This document shows, in pieces, positions 43,022-51,577 of a DNA stretch of 64,000 nt (the stretch's first letter is position 1; the number at the start of each line of letters is the position of its first letter). Under the pieces are notes generated by a model that was not told the DNA's origin, searched no databases, and was given only the letters and a program-made list of their open reading frames with translations. The stretch is taken from the NCBI RefSeq assembly GCF_001039005.1, contig NZ_LDWR01000038.1, positions 1 to 64,000 on the forward strand, given 5' to 3'. A program made the position numbers and the translations under genes. Source of the DNA: Burkholderia cepacia. GTDB lineage: Bacteria; Pseudomonadota; Gammaproteobacteria; Burkholderiales; Burkholderiaceae.

Positions 43022-44005
43022 ATGGCAGCCACTCTCCCGAACGCAAACGACCTCACGCAGCGCTTCGCGCTCGACGTGCAGGGTTTCGACGCGCTGCGCG
43101 CGCAGGCGAAGCAGTCGCCGCAGGCTGGCGCGAAGGCCGTCGCGGGCCAGTTCGACGCGATGTTCACGCAGATGATGCTCAAGAGCATGCGCGACGCGTC
43201 GCCCGACGGCGGGCTGTTCGATTCGCATACGTCGAAGATGTACACGTCGATGCTCGACCAGCAGCTCGCGCAGCAGATGTCGACGCGCGGGATCGGCGTC
43301 GCCGACGCGCTGATGAAGCAGCTGATGCGCAACGCGGGGCAGGGCGCAGGCAGCGACACGGCGGCCGACGTCGGCGCGGCCGGGCTGGGGGCGGCCGGCC
43401 TCGGCACGGGCGGCAACGAAGGCAGCCTCGCCGCGATGAACGCGATGGCGAAGGCCTACGCGAACGCATCGAACAACGGCGGGCTCGCCGGCGCGCGCGG
43501 CTACTCGGCCGGCAGCGCGCTGACGCCGCCGCTGAAGGGCGCGAGCGGCGCGCCGGACGCCGACGCGTTCGTCGACCGGCTCGCGGGCCCCGCGCAGACG
43601 GCCAGTGCGTCGACCGGCATCCCGGCGCGTTTCATCGTCGGCCAGGCCGCGCTCGAATCGGGCTGGGGCAAGCGCGAGATCCGCGCCGCCGACGGCTCGA
43701 CCAGCTACAACGTGTTCGGCATCAAGGCGAACAAGGGCTGGACGGGCCGCACGGTGTCGGCGCTGACGACCGAGTACGTGAACGGCACGCCGCGCCGCGT
43801 GGTCGCGAAATTCCGCGCGTACGACTCGTACGAGCACGCGATGACCGATTACGCGAGCCTGCTGAAGAACAATCCGCGCTACTCGGGCGTGCTGAGCGCC
43901 AGCCGCAGCGTCGAAGGCTTCGCGCACGGGATGCAGAAGGCCGGTTACGCGACCGACCCGAACTACGCGAAAAAGCTGATCTCGATCATGCAGCAGATCG
44001 GCTGA
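43022..44005 (+). CDS. flgJ: Peptidoglycan hydrolase / rod assembly protein FlgJ
   Basis: Dual-function protein of 327 residues. The N-terminal rod-cap domain (about 1-110: QFDAMFTQMMLKSMRDAS, DQQLAQQMSTRGIGVADAL) is followed by a Gly/Ala linker and a C-terminal glucosaminidase domain (about 175-327) with the likely catalytic Glu212 in GQAALESGWGKREI and the YDSYEHAMTDYASLL region. It clears a hole in the murein for rod passage. It starts directly on the flgI stop, and is the last gene of the flgB operon. Confidence 0.96.
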   Translation: MAATLPNANDLTQRFALDVQGFDALRAQAKQSPQAGAKAVAGQFDAMFTQMMLKSMRDASPDGGLFDSHTSKMYTSMLDQQLAQQMSTRGIGVADALMKQLMRNAGQGAGSDTAADVGAAGLGAAGLGTGGNEGSLAAMNAMAKAYANASNNGGLAGARGYSAGSALTPPLKGASGAPDADAFVDRLAGPAQTASASTGIPARFIVGQAALESGWGKREIRAADGSTSYNVFGIKANKGWTGRTVSALTTEYVNGTPRRVVAKFRAYDSYEHAMTDYASLLKNNPRYSGVLSASRSVEGFAHGMQKAGYATDPNYAKKLISIMQQIG

Positions 44006-44103
44006 CGGGCCCGCCGGCCGCCAGCAGCCTCCTTTCGGACCGCGCCCGGCAGCCCGCCGCGCGCGGTTTCAACGTTTGCGCGAAAAAAATCGCCAATTCG
44101 ATC

Positions 44104-44130
44104 TAAACTTTCGGTCAGCACTGCCGCTAA
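44104..44130 (+). promoter_or_regulatory. Sigma-28 (FliA) promoter of ycgR
   Basis: TAAACTTT (44104-44111), an 11-base spacer, and GCCGCTAA (44123-44130): 14 of 16 matches to the FliA consensus TAAAGTTT-N11-GCCGATAA. It ends 92 bases before the ycgR start. Confidence 0.82.
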
Positions 44131-44222
44131 GTGTGAGAGACCTGCGACCGGGCCCCCGTTCTGGCCCGGTTTTACTGCGCACCGGTTGTCCGGGCGCCCA
44201 TGACAAGAAAGACCGGCTAGCC

Positions 44223-44978
44223 ATGAATATCGAAACGTCGACCGACCCCAGCCTGGATGCAGGCCACTCCGGGCCCGACTATGCCCGCCGCAATCCGCTG
44301 GAAATCGGCGTGCAGCTGCGCAACCTGGTGAATCGCGGCGATTTCCTGACCGTCCAGTATCCGGGCGGCCAGCTCGTCACGCGCCTGCTCGAGGTCGACG
44401 TCGGCGCGCGGACGTTCACGTTCGACTGGGGTGCGCTGTCCGAGCAGAACGCCGGCATCCTCGGCGCGTCGCATTGCACGTTCGCGGCCTCGCCGGAGGG
44501 CGTGCGCGTCGAATTCACCACGGGCACGCCGCGCGAGACGCGCTACGAGGGGCTGCCCGCGTTCGTCGCCGATTTCCCCGACGTGCTGGTCTGCATCCAG
44601 CGCCGCGAATATTTCCGCGTCGACGCGCCGATCGTCGATCCGTTCCTGTGCCGCGGCAAGCTGCCGGACGGCGAGAGCTTCCTGTTCGAGGTGCATAACC
44701 TGTCGCTCGGCGGCGTGGGGCTGCGCACGGCCGACGAACGCGTCGAGGCGCTCGAGGTCGGCACGCTGCTGCCCGACGTCGAGCTCGAGCTGACCGGCCA
44801 CGGCAAGCTGTCGCTCGACCTGCAGCTCGTGTCGCAGCGTTCGACGCAGATGCCGAACGGGTCGCGGCGCTACCAGCTGGGCTTTCGCTACATGTCGCTG
44901 CCGGGCAGCGCGGAGAACACGCTGCAGCGCCTGATCACGCAGCTCGAGATGAAGCGCCGCTCGCTCGCGCGGGCCTGA
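44223..44978 (+). CDS. ycgR: Flagellar brake protein YcgR (PilZ, c-di-GMP binding)
   Basis: Cytosolic protein of 251 residues that slows the flagellar motor when c-di-GMP is high. A YcgR N-terminal domain (LEIGVQLRNLVNRGDFLTVQ) is followed by a PilZ domain with the c-di-GMP-binding arginines in CIQRREYFRVDAP (near residue 127) and the second motif VHNLSLGGVGLR. The ATG giving MNIETSTDP is chosen; it places the YcgR domain at the normal position. It sits between flgJ and flgK with its own FliA promoter, so brake and filament-stage genes are switched on together. Confidence 0.94.
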   Translation: MNIETSTDPSLDAGHSGPDYARRNPLEIGVQLRNLVNRGDFLTVQYPGGQLVTRLLEVDVGARTFTFDWGALSEQNAGILGASHCTFAASPEGVRVEFTTGTPRETRYEGLPAFVADFPDVLVCIQRREYFRVDAPIVDPFLCRGKLPDGESFLFEVHNLSLGGVGLRTADERVEALEVGTLLPDVELELTGHGKLSLDLQLVSQRSTQMPNGSRRYQLGFRYMSLPGSAENTLQRLITQLEMKRRSLARA

Positions 44979-45054
44979 CGCTCACGCGGGAACCGGCCCC
45001 GCGCGGGCCGCCCCGCGCCCCTCCGCCGGCACCGGTTGCCGGGCGCCTTGACCG

Positions 45055-45088
45055 GCGACGCGCGAGTGCGCGTCGCGCGTGCATTTTT
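45055..45088 (+). terminator. Possible terminator of ycgR
   Basis: A 9-bp perfect stem GCGACGCGC/GCGCGTCGC with a GAGT loop, then a T6 tract seven bases further on. It lies 77 bases after the ycgR stop and just before the flgK promoter. The gap before the T tract weakens the call. Confidence 0.5.
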
Positions 45089-45091
45089 TCC

Positions 45092-45118
45092 TCAATTTTT
45101 TCAATCCGCGGCCGATAT
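45092..45118 (+). promoter_or_regulatory. Sigma-28 (FliA) promoter of flgKL
   Basis: TCAATTTT (45092-45099), an 11-base spacer, and GCCGATAT (45111-45118): 13 of 16 matches to the FliA consensus, with 7 of 8 in the -10 box. It ends 55 bases before the flgK start. Confidence 0.8.
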
Positions 45119-45173
45119 ACCGGGAGTCACGCAACCCGGCGGCCGCAGCGCGGCCGGCTCATCAGGATCGCGC

Positions 45174-47111
45174 ATGTCCAACTCACTCATGAACCTCGGT
45201 GTCAGCGGCCTGAATGCCGCGCTCTGGGGCCTCACGACGACCGGCCAGAACATCAGCAACGCCGCGACGCCAGGCTATTCGGTCGAACGACCCGTCTATG
45301 CCGAGGCGAGCGGCCAGTACACGAGCAGCGGCTACATGCCGCAAGGCGTCAGCACCGTCACCGTGCAGCGGCAGTACAGCCAGTACCTGAGCGACCAGCT
45401 GAACGGCGCGCAGACGCAGGGCGGCGCGCTGTCGACGTGGTATTCGCTCGTCACGCAGCTGAACAACTACGTCGGCAGCCCGACGGCCGGGATCTCGACC
45501 GCGATCACGAGCTACTTCACCGGGCTGCAGAACGTCGCGAACAGCGCGTCCGACTCATCGGTGCGGCAGACCGCGATGAGCAACGCGCAGACGCTCGCGA
45601 ACCAGATCACGGCGGCCGGCCAGCAGTACGACGCGCTGCGCCAGAGCGTGAACACGCAGCTCACGAGCACCGTGACGCAGATCAACACGTACACCGCGCA
45701 GATCGCGCAGCTGAACCAGCAGATCGCGTCCGCGAGCAGCCAGGGCCAGCCGCCGAACCAGCTGATGGACCAGCGCGACCTCGCGGTGTCGAACCTGTCG
45801 AACCTCGCGGGCGTGCAGGTCGTGCGCAACAGCGACGGCTACAGCGTGTTTCTCGCGGGCGGCACGCCGCTCGTCGTCGCGAACAAGAGCTACCAACTCG
45901 CGACCGTCACGTCGCCGTCCGATCCGAGCGAGCTGACCGTCGTGTCGCAGGGGATCGCCGGCGCGAACCCGCAGGGGCCGAACCAGTTCCTGTCCGATGC
46001 GTCGCTGTCGGGCGGCACGCTCGGCGGCCTGCTCGCGTTCCGCAGCCAGACGCTCGATCCGGCCGAAGCCCAGCTCGGCGCGATCGCGACCAGCTTCGCC
46101 GCGCAGGTCAACGCGCAGAACGCGCTCGGCATCGACCTGTCGGGCAAGCCCGGCGGCAACCTGTTCACGACCGGCGCGCCGGTCACCTACGCGAACCAGG
46201 GGAACACCGGCACTGCGACGCTGTCCGTGTCGTTCGCGAACGCATCGCAGCCGACCACGGGCGACTACACGCTGTCGTACGACGGCACGAACTACACGCT
46301 GACCGACCGTGCGAGCGGCACGGTGGTCGATCAGAAGCCCGGGCCGATGCCGGTTTCGCTCGGCGGGGCGAGCGGCCTGAACTTTTCGATCACGTCCGGC
46401 ACGATGCAACCCGGCGACAAGTTCACCGTGCAGCCGACGCGCGGCGCGCTGAACGGCTTCGGCCTCGCGACGTCGAACGGTTCCGCGATCGCGGCGGCGG
46501 CGCCGTACGTGCCGTCGGCCACCACGACGAACACGGGCACCGGCACGATCGGCGCGTTGTCGGTCACGAGCGCGGCGGCCGCGGCCAACCCGCACAACTA
46601 CACGATCACGATGGGCGGCACGGCCGCCGTTCCGACCTACACGGTCACCGACAACACGACGGCGACCACGAGCGGGCCGCAGTCGTACCAGGCTGGCACG
46701 CCGATCACGCTGACGGCCGGCGTCACGGTGACGGTGTCGGGCACGCCGGCGGTCGGCGATACCTTTAAGGTCGCGCCGAACACGGGCGGCACGAACGACG
46801 GCAGCAACGCGCTCGCGCTGTCGAAGCTCGTCAACTCGAAGAGTTTCGGCAACGGCTCGACCACGCTGACCGGCGCGTACGCGAGCTACGTGAACAGCAT
46901 CGGCAACACGACGAGCCAGCTGAAGTCGTCGAGCGCCGCGCAGACCGCGCTGGTCGGCCAGATCACGCAAGCGCAGCAGTCGGCGTCGGGTGTGAACCAG
47001 AACGAGGAAGCGGCCAACCTGATGCAGTACCAGCAGCTCTACCAGGCGAACGCGAAGGTAATCCAGACCGCGTCGACGCTGTTCCAGACCGTGCTCGGCC
47101 TGTTCAACTGA
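45174..47111 (+). CDS. flgK: Flagellar hook-associated protein 1, FlgK
   Basis: Hook-filament junction protein of 645 residues, longer than the ~550 of E. coli FlgK. It opens MSNSLMNLGVSGLNAALWGL with NISNAATPGYSVERP, and ends with NQNEEAANLMQYQQLYQANA, both typical. The extra length lies in the middle: two similar beta-rich Thr/Gly segments (about 342-428 and 449-537), each ending in a GDKF/GDTF-V-x-P motif. The second is also found in FlgL. It is exported with the chaperone FlgN. Confidence 0.95.
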   Translation: MSNSLMNLGVSGLNAALWGLTTTGQNISNAATPGYSVERPVYAEASGQYTSSGYMPQGVSTVTVQRQYSQYLSDQLNGAQTQGGALSTWYSLVTQLNNYVGSPTAGISTAITSYFTGLQNVANSASDSSVRQTAMSNAQTLANQITAAGQQYDALRQSVNTQLTSTVTQINTYTAQIAQLNQQIASASSQGQPPNQLMDQRDLAVSNLSNLAGVQVVRNSDGYSVFLAGGTPLVVANKSYQLATVTSPSDPSELTVVSQGIAGANPQGPNQFLSDASLSGGTLGGLLAFRSQTLDPAEAQLGAIATSFAAQVNAQNALGIDLSGKPGGNLFTTGAPVTYANQGNTGTATLSVSFANASQPTTGDYTLSYDGTNYTLTDRASGTVVDQKPGPMPVSLGGASGLNFSITSGTMQPGDKFTVQPTRGALNGFGLATSNGSAIAAAAPYVPSATTTNTGTGTIGALSVTSAAAAANPHNYTITMGGTAAVPTYTVTDNTTATTSGPQSYQAGTPITLTAGVTVTVSGTPAVGDTFKVAPNTGGTNDGSNALALSKLVNSKSFGNGSTTLTGAYASYVNSIGNTTSQLKSSSAAQTALVGQITQAQQSASGVNQNEEAANLMQYQQLYQANAKVIQTASTLFQTVLGLFN

Positions 47112-47128
47112 TTTCGGGGATCGAAGCG

Positions 47129-48364
47129 ATGCGGATTTCCACCACCCAGTTCTACCAGATGAACGTCGCTCAGATGAGCGACCAGCAGGCGCAGCTCGCG
47201 CAGCTGTACCAGCAGATCTCGAGCGGCGTGAGCCTGGCGACGCCGGGCGACAACCCGCTCGGCGCCGCGCAGGCCGTGCAGCTGTCGATGACGTCGGCGA
47301 CGCTGTCGCAGTACGCGTCGAACCAGAACACCGCGCTGTCGTCGCTGCAGAAGGAAGACCAGACGCTGATCAGCGTCAACAACCTGCTGAACAGCATTCA
47401 TACGGTCGTGATCCAGGCCGGCGCCGGCTCGCTGTCCGACAGCGATCGCTCGGCACTGTCGACCCAGCTGCAGGGCTATCGCGACCAGCTGCTGACGCTC
47501 GCGAACTCGACCGACGGCTCGGGCAACTACCTGTTCTCGGGCTTCCAGTCGACCACGGCGCCGTTCTCGAACGCGCCGGGCGGCGGCGTGACCTACAGCG
47601 GCGACGCGGGTACGCGGCAGGTGCAGATCGCCGACACGCGCGCGATCTCGCAGGGCGACAGCGGCGCGAACGTGTTCCTGTCGGTGCCGATGCTCGGCAG
47701 CCAGCCGGTGCCGGTCGCCGCCGCGACCAACACGGGGACGGGCACGATCGGTGCGGTATCGATCACGAGCCCGTCGGCCGCGACCAATGCGGACCAGTTC
47801 AAGATCACGTTCGGCGGCACGGCGGCCGCGCCGACCTATACGGTCACCGACAACTCCGTCGTGCCGCCGACCACGACTGCCGCGCAGCCGTATTCGGCCG
47901 GCGCCGGGATCGCGCTCGGCAATGGCCTGTCGGTGCCGGTGTCGGGTTCGCCCGCGCCCGGCGACTCGTTCACGGTCACGCCCGCGCCGAAGGCCGGCAC
48001 CGACGTGTTCGCGGCGCTCGACACGATGATTGCCGCGCTGAAGGTGCCGGTCAGCAGCAACACGACGGCCGCCGCCGCGCTCCAGAACGCGATGACCACC
48101 GGCACGACGAAGCTGAACAACATGATGACGAACGTGCTCACCGTGCAGGCGTCGGTCGGCGGCCGCGAGCAGGAAGTCAAGGCGATGCAGACGGTGAACC
48201 AGACCAACACGCTGCAGGTCACCAGCAACCTGGCCGACCTGACGAGCACCAACATGGTGTCGACGATCAGCCAGTTCCTGCAGATGCAGAACGCGCTGAC
48301 CGGCTCGCAGAAGGCCTACTCGCAGCTGCAGAACCTGTCGCTGTTCCAGTACATCAACCCTTGA
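47129..48364 (+). CDS. flgL: Flagellar hook-associated protein 3, FlgL
   Basis: Second junction protein, 411 residues (E. coli FlgL is about 317). It starts MRISTTQFYQMNVAQMSDQQ; the conserved SGVSLATPGDNPLGAAQAV and the C-terminal SNLADLTSTNMVSTISQFLQ mark the flagellin-like coiled ends. An insert at about 199-287 (TNTGTGTIGAVSITS ... GDSFTV) is closely similar to FlgK 449-537. It starts 17 bases after flgK with a GGGG ribosome site. Confidence 0.95.
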   Translation: MRISTTQFYQMNVAQMSDQQAQLAQLYQQISSGVSLATPGDNPLGAAQAVQLSMTSATLSQYASNQNTALSSLQKEDQTLISVNNLLNSIHTVVIQAGAGSLSDSDRSALSTQLQGYRDQLLTLANSTDGSGNYLFSGFQSTTAPFSNAPGGGVTYSGDAGTRQVQIADTRAISQGDSGANVFLSVPMLGSQPVPVAAATNTGTGTIGAVSITSPSAATNADQFKITFGGTAAAPTYTVTDNSVVPPTTTAAQPYSAGAGIALGNGLSVPVSGSPAPGDSFTVTPAPKAGTDVFAALDTMIAALKVPVSSNTTAAAALQNAMTTGTTKLNNMMTNVLTVQASVGGREQEVKAMQTVNQTNTLQVTSNLADLTSTNMVSTISQFLQMQNALTGSQKAYSQLQNLSLFQYINP

Positions 48365-48370
48365 TGCACG

Positions 48371-48428
48371 GCGCGTCCGCGGCGATGTGAGCGCACGCTT
48401 ACGTCGCCGCGGACGCGCGCCGCCGCCC
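48371..48428. terminator. Long hairpin after flgL, likely end of the flgKL transcript
   Basis: A 15-bp perfect stem (48371-48385 with 48414-48428) and a 28-base loop. No T tract follows, so termination efficiency is uncertain. It begins six bases after the flgL stop codon. Confidence 0.55.
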
Positions 48429-48624
48429 GCGCGCCCTGCGCGGACGGCCGCTTCTCCGGGCCGCGCGGCCGTGCCCCGGTTCGCGCACGCGGCACGTCGC
48501 GCACCGCGCTTGCCGGCCCCGCATGCCGGCCCGCTTGCCAGCCCCATTCCCGCTCCGTAAACTCGCGCCAGATTCCAGACCGGCGCACCCTCCGCAGCCG
48601 GCGACCGACAGGAGCTCTTTCCCC

Positions 48625-49932
48625 ATGTCCGATTCTTACTTCCCGCGCTGGCGGGTGCAATCGACCGGCGCGGCGTCGCGCGTGGTCGGCCCCGACGAGC
48701 GCCTGCCGTGGCCGCAGATGGTCGCGATGGGCGTGCAGCACGTCGTCGCGATGTTCGGCTCGACCGTGCTCGCGCCGCTGCTGATGGGCTTCGACCCGAA
48801 CCTGTGCATCTTCATGTCGGGCATCGGCACGCTGCTGTTCTTCGCGCTGGTCGGCGGCCGCGTGCCGAGCTACCTCGGCTCGAGCTTCGCGTTCATCGGC
48901 CTCGTGATCGCGGTGACGGGCTACGGCGGCAGCGGCCCGAACCCTAACATCCCGGTCGCGCTCGGCGGGATCGTCGCGTGCGGCGTCGTGTACGTCGCGC
49001 TCGGCGCGTTGGTGCAGGCGATCGGCACGCGCTGGATCGAGGCGCTGATGCCGCCCGTCGTCACCGGCGCGGTGGTCGCGGTGATCGGGCTGAACCTTGC
49101 GCCGATCGCGGTGAAGGGTGTGTCGGCGTCGACCTTCGACTCGGTGATGGCGCTCGTCACGGTGCTCTGCGTCGGCTTGGTCGCGGTGTTCGCGCGCGGG
49201 ATGATGCAGCGCCTCCTGATCCTCGTCGGGCTGATGATCGCGTATGCGATCTACGCGATCGCGACCAACGGGATGGGCCTCGGCAAGCCGATCGACTTCG
49301 CGATCGTCGGGCATGCCGCGTGGTTCGGCGTGCCGGCCTTCCGCGCGCCGGTGTTCGACCCGCACGCGATGCTGATGCTCGCACCGATCGCGGTGATCCT
49401 GGTGGCCGAGAACCTCGGCCACATCAAGGCCGTCAGCGCGATGACGGGGCACAACCTCGACCGCTACGTCGGCCGCGCATTCATCGGCGACGGCCTGGCG
49501 ACGATCGTGTCGGGCAGCGTCGGCGGCACGGGCGTCACGACCTACGCGGAGAACATCGGCGTGATGGCCGTCACGCGGATCTATTCGACGCTCGTGTTCG
49601 CGGTCGCCGCGCTGATCGCGATCGTGCTCGGCTTCTCGCCGAAGTTCGGCGCGGTGATCCAGACGATCCCGGGCCCGGTGCTCGGTGGCGTGTCGATCGT
49701 CGTGTTCGGGCTGATCGCGGTGACGGGCGCGCGGATCTGGGTCGTCAACAAGGTCGACTTCTCCGACAACCGCAACCTGATCGTCGCGGCCGTCACACTC
49801 GTGCTCGGCGCCGGCGACTTCTCGCTGAAGATCGGCGGCTTCGGGCTCGGCGGCATCGGCACCGCGACGTTCGGCGCGATCATCCTGTACGCGATCCTGC
49901 GCAAGGAAAAGGAACCGGGCCCGGTGGTCTGA
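48625..49932 (+). CDS. rutG: NCS2 uracil/xanthine-type permease, RutG-like
   Basis: Inner-membrane nucleobase:cation symporter of 435 residues with about 14 hydrophobic segments. It closely follows the E. coli RutG pattern from my knowledge of that family: VVGPDERLPWPQMVAMGVQH, MGFDPNLCIFMSGIGTLLFF, and the NCS2 signatures VAENLGHIKAVSAMTG and GGTGVTTYAENIGVMA. It should import pyrimidines. No other rut genes are near, so the symbol marks similarity, not operon membership. A GGAG ribosome site precedes the ATG. Confidence 0.88.
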   Translation: MSDSYFPRWRVQSTGAASRVVGPDERLPWPQMVAMGVQHVVAMFGSTVLAPLLMGFDPNLCIFMSGIGTLLFFALVGGRVPSYLGSSFAFIGLVIAVTGYGGSGPNPNIPVALGGIVACGVVYVALGALVQAIGTRWIEALMPPVVTGAVVAVIGLNLAPIAVKGVSASTFDSVMALVTVLCVGLVAVFARGMMQRLLILVGLMIAYAIYAIATNGMGLGKPIDFAIVGHAAWFGVPAFRAPVFDPHAMLMLAPIAVILVAENLGHIKAVSAMTGHNLDRYVGRAFIGDGLATIVSGSVGGTGVTTYAENIGVMAVTRIYSTLVFAVAALIAIVLGFSPKFGAVIQTIPGPVLGGVSIVVFGLIAVTGARIWVVNKVDFSDNRNLIVAAVTLVLGAGDFSLKIGGFGLGGIGTATFGAIILYAILRKEKEPGPVV

Positions 49933-49940
49933 ACGAACAA

Positions 49941-49961
49941 CGGGCGGCGCAACGCCGCCCG
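49941..49961. terminator. Hairpin between convergent rutG-like and LysR genes
   Basis: A 9-bp perfect stem CGGGCGGCG/CGCCGCCCG with a three-base loop, eight bases after the permease stop and just before the 3' end of the regulator gene. No T tract follows. Confidence 0.5.
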
Positions 49962-49972
49962 CGTGCGCGCAC

Positions 49973-50857
49973 TCACGCGCCGGTGTTGGACTGCGCCTGC
50001 AGCCACGCGCAGAACTGCGCGACGAGCGGATCGTCGGCCGGCGCGCGCGGCGCGATCCACCAGTAGCTGCGGGTCGCGATGCGCGGCCCGTCGAGCGGCA
50101 TCACGAGCCGGCCGCTCGCGAGTTCGTCGTCGATCAGCGGCAACGGGCCGAGCGCGACGCCGAGCCCGTCGACGGCCGCCTGCAACGCCAGGTAGAAGTG
50201 GTCGAACGACTGGCGTTTGCGCCCCTTCATCGTCACGCCGGCCGCCGCGAACCAGTCGCGCCAGCCTTCCGGCCGTGTGTCCGAATGCAGCAGCACGTGC
50301 CGCGCGAGGTCGTCCGCGCGTGCGATCGGCGTGCGCTTGAGCAGCGCGGGGCTGCAGACCGGAATCACGCTTTCGTCGAGGAAGTGGCCGCTCGTGCAGT
50401 TCGGCCAGTGGCCGGGGCCGCGGCGGATCGCGACATCGAAGCCGTCGAGCGCGTCGAGCGGCGCGTTCGATGTCGACAGCTTCAGCTCGACGTTCGGCAC
50501 GTCGCGCTGGAACCGCGACAGGCGCGGCAGCAGCCATTTCATCGCGAAGGTCGGTAGCGCGTTGATGCGCAGCACGCGCGCCGCGCCGGTGTTGCGCAAC
50601 TGCTCGGTCGCGTGCGCGATGCTGTCGAACGCCGCGCGCACGGTGTCCAGGTAACGGCGGCCTTCGTCGGTGAGCTTCACGCGCTTGCCGTAGCGGTGGA
50701 ACACCGGCTTGCCGAGCCAGGCCTCGAACCCGGCGATCTGCCGGCTGATGGCACCGTGGGTCACATGCAGCTCGTCGCCGGCGGCGCTGAAGCTTTCATG
50801 TCGTGCCGCGGCTTCAAAGGCCCGAAGCGCGGAAAAGGGCGGGAGATCGCGTGCCAT
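49973..50857 (-). CDS. LysR-family transcriptional regulator (GcvA-like)
   Basis: Regulator of 294 residues. The N-terminal winged helix-turn-helix (PPFSALRAFEAAARHESFSA, ELHVTHGAISRQIAGFEAWL) matches the GcvA/AmpR subgroup; a periplasmic-binding-like effector domain fills residues 90-290. It is divergent from the chromate transporter genes. A perfect palindrome (50859-50879) abuts its start codon, suggesting autorepression and control of the transporter. No Shine-Dalgarno is visible upstream of the start, because the palindrome occupies that position. Confidence 0.92.
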   Translation of the reverse strand: MARDLPPFSALRAFEAAARHESFSAAGDELHVTHGAISRQIAGFEAWLGKPVFHRYGKRVKLTDEGRRYLDTVRAAFDSIAHATEQLRNTGAARVLRINALPTFAMKWLLPRLSRFQRDVPNVELKLSTSNAPLDALDGFDVAIRRGPGHWPNCTSGHFLDESVIPVCSPALLKRTPIARADDLARHVLLHSDTRPEGWRDWFAAAGVTMKGRKRQSFDHFYLALQAAVDGLGVALGPLPLIDDELASGRLVMPLDGPRIATRSYWWIAPRAPADDPLVAQFCAWLQAQSNTGA

Positions 50858-50858
50858 G

Positions 50859-50879
50859 CTTGTGATTCTAGATCACAAG
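50859..50879. promoter_or_regulatory. Palindromic operator at the LysR / chromate-transporter divergent region
   Basis: CTTGTGAT-TCTAG-ATCACAAG: perfect 8-bp arms, with the T-N11-A core expected for LysR sites. It begins one base upstream of the LysR start codon and lies about 75 bases before the chromate transporter start. Confidence 0.65.
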
Positions 50880-50953
50880 GACGCGCCGATAAAATCGTTT
50901 TGCCGGAATCCTGAACGGCGGTAACCTCGGCTGACCGTTTGATGAGGAGCCCC

Positions 50954-51577
50954 ATGCAATCCGTTTCCCCGCCGCCTGCCGCGTCACCCCGCAGCGTCGG
51001 CCTCGCCGAGCTGTTCATCGGCTTCCTGTCGCTCGGCCTCATGTCGTTCGGCGGTGCGCTGCCGTTCGCGCGCCGCACGATCGTCGACGAGCGCAAGTGG
51101 CTCTCCGCCGACGAATTCACCGATCTGCTCGGCCTGTGCCAGTTCCTGCCGGGCGGCAACGTGATCAACCTGTCGGTCGCCGTCGGCATGCGCTTTCGCG
51201 GCGTCGCCGGCGCGTTCGCCGGCATTCTCGGGCTGATCGCGGGCCCGACGCTCGTCGTCGTCGCGCTCGGCGTGCTGTACGCGAAGACGCAGAACGATCC
51301 GCACGTGCAGCACCTGTTCGCGGGGCTCGCCGCCGCGGCCGCCGGGCTGCTCGTCGCGATGGCCGTGAAGGTCGCGAAGCCGCTGCGGCATGCGCGCGCG
51401 GCGGCCGGCATCGCGGCGCTCGCGTTCGTCGCGATCGCGCTGCTGCGCATGCCGCTGCTGACCACGATGCTGGTGCTGACGCCCGTCAGCGTGTGGCTCG
51501 CGTCGCGGCGCCGCGATACGGGCACGCGTCGGCCGGCGCCGGCGGCCGCGCGCGACGCGCAGCACGGAGGCCAGTGA
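50954..51577 (+). CDS. Chromate transporter, short ChrA half (N-type)
   Basis: Inner-membrane protein of 207 residues with a single CHR domain. Conserved blocks: LSLGLMSFGGALPFARRTIV and CQFLPGGNVINLSVAVG (the PGP-like loop appears as LPGG). The short form works with a second half encoded next to it (51577-52104). ChrA proteins export chromate or related oxyanions by proton antiport. The ATG giving MQSVSPPPA is preferred; an ATG four codons upstream lies on the GGAGC ribosome site. Confidence 0.9.
   Translation: MQSVSPPPAASPRSVGLAELFIGFLSLGLMSFGGALPFARRTIVDERKWLSADEFTDLLGLCQFLPGGNVINLSVAVGMRFRGVAGAFAGILGLIAGPTLVVVALGVLYAKTQNDPHVQHLFAGLAAAAAGLLVAMAVKVAKPLRHARAAAGIAALAFVAIALLRMPLLTTMLVLTPVSVWLASRRRDTGTRRPAPAAARDAQHGGQ

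Noticed and set aside
43340..43520. Gly/Ala-rich linker of FlgJ as a DNA repeat array
   Set aside because: Only compositional bias; no regular repeat unit at DNA level.
41765..43927. A 720-residue open frame on the minus strand opposite flgI/flgJ
   Set aside because: Arg/His/Ala-rich shadow of G/C third positions, opposite clear flagellar genes; no ribosome site or family features.
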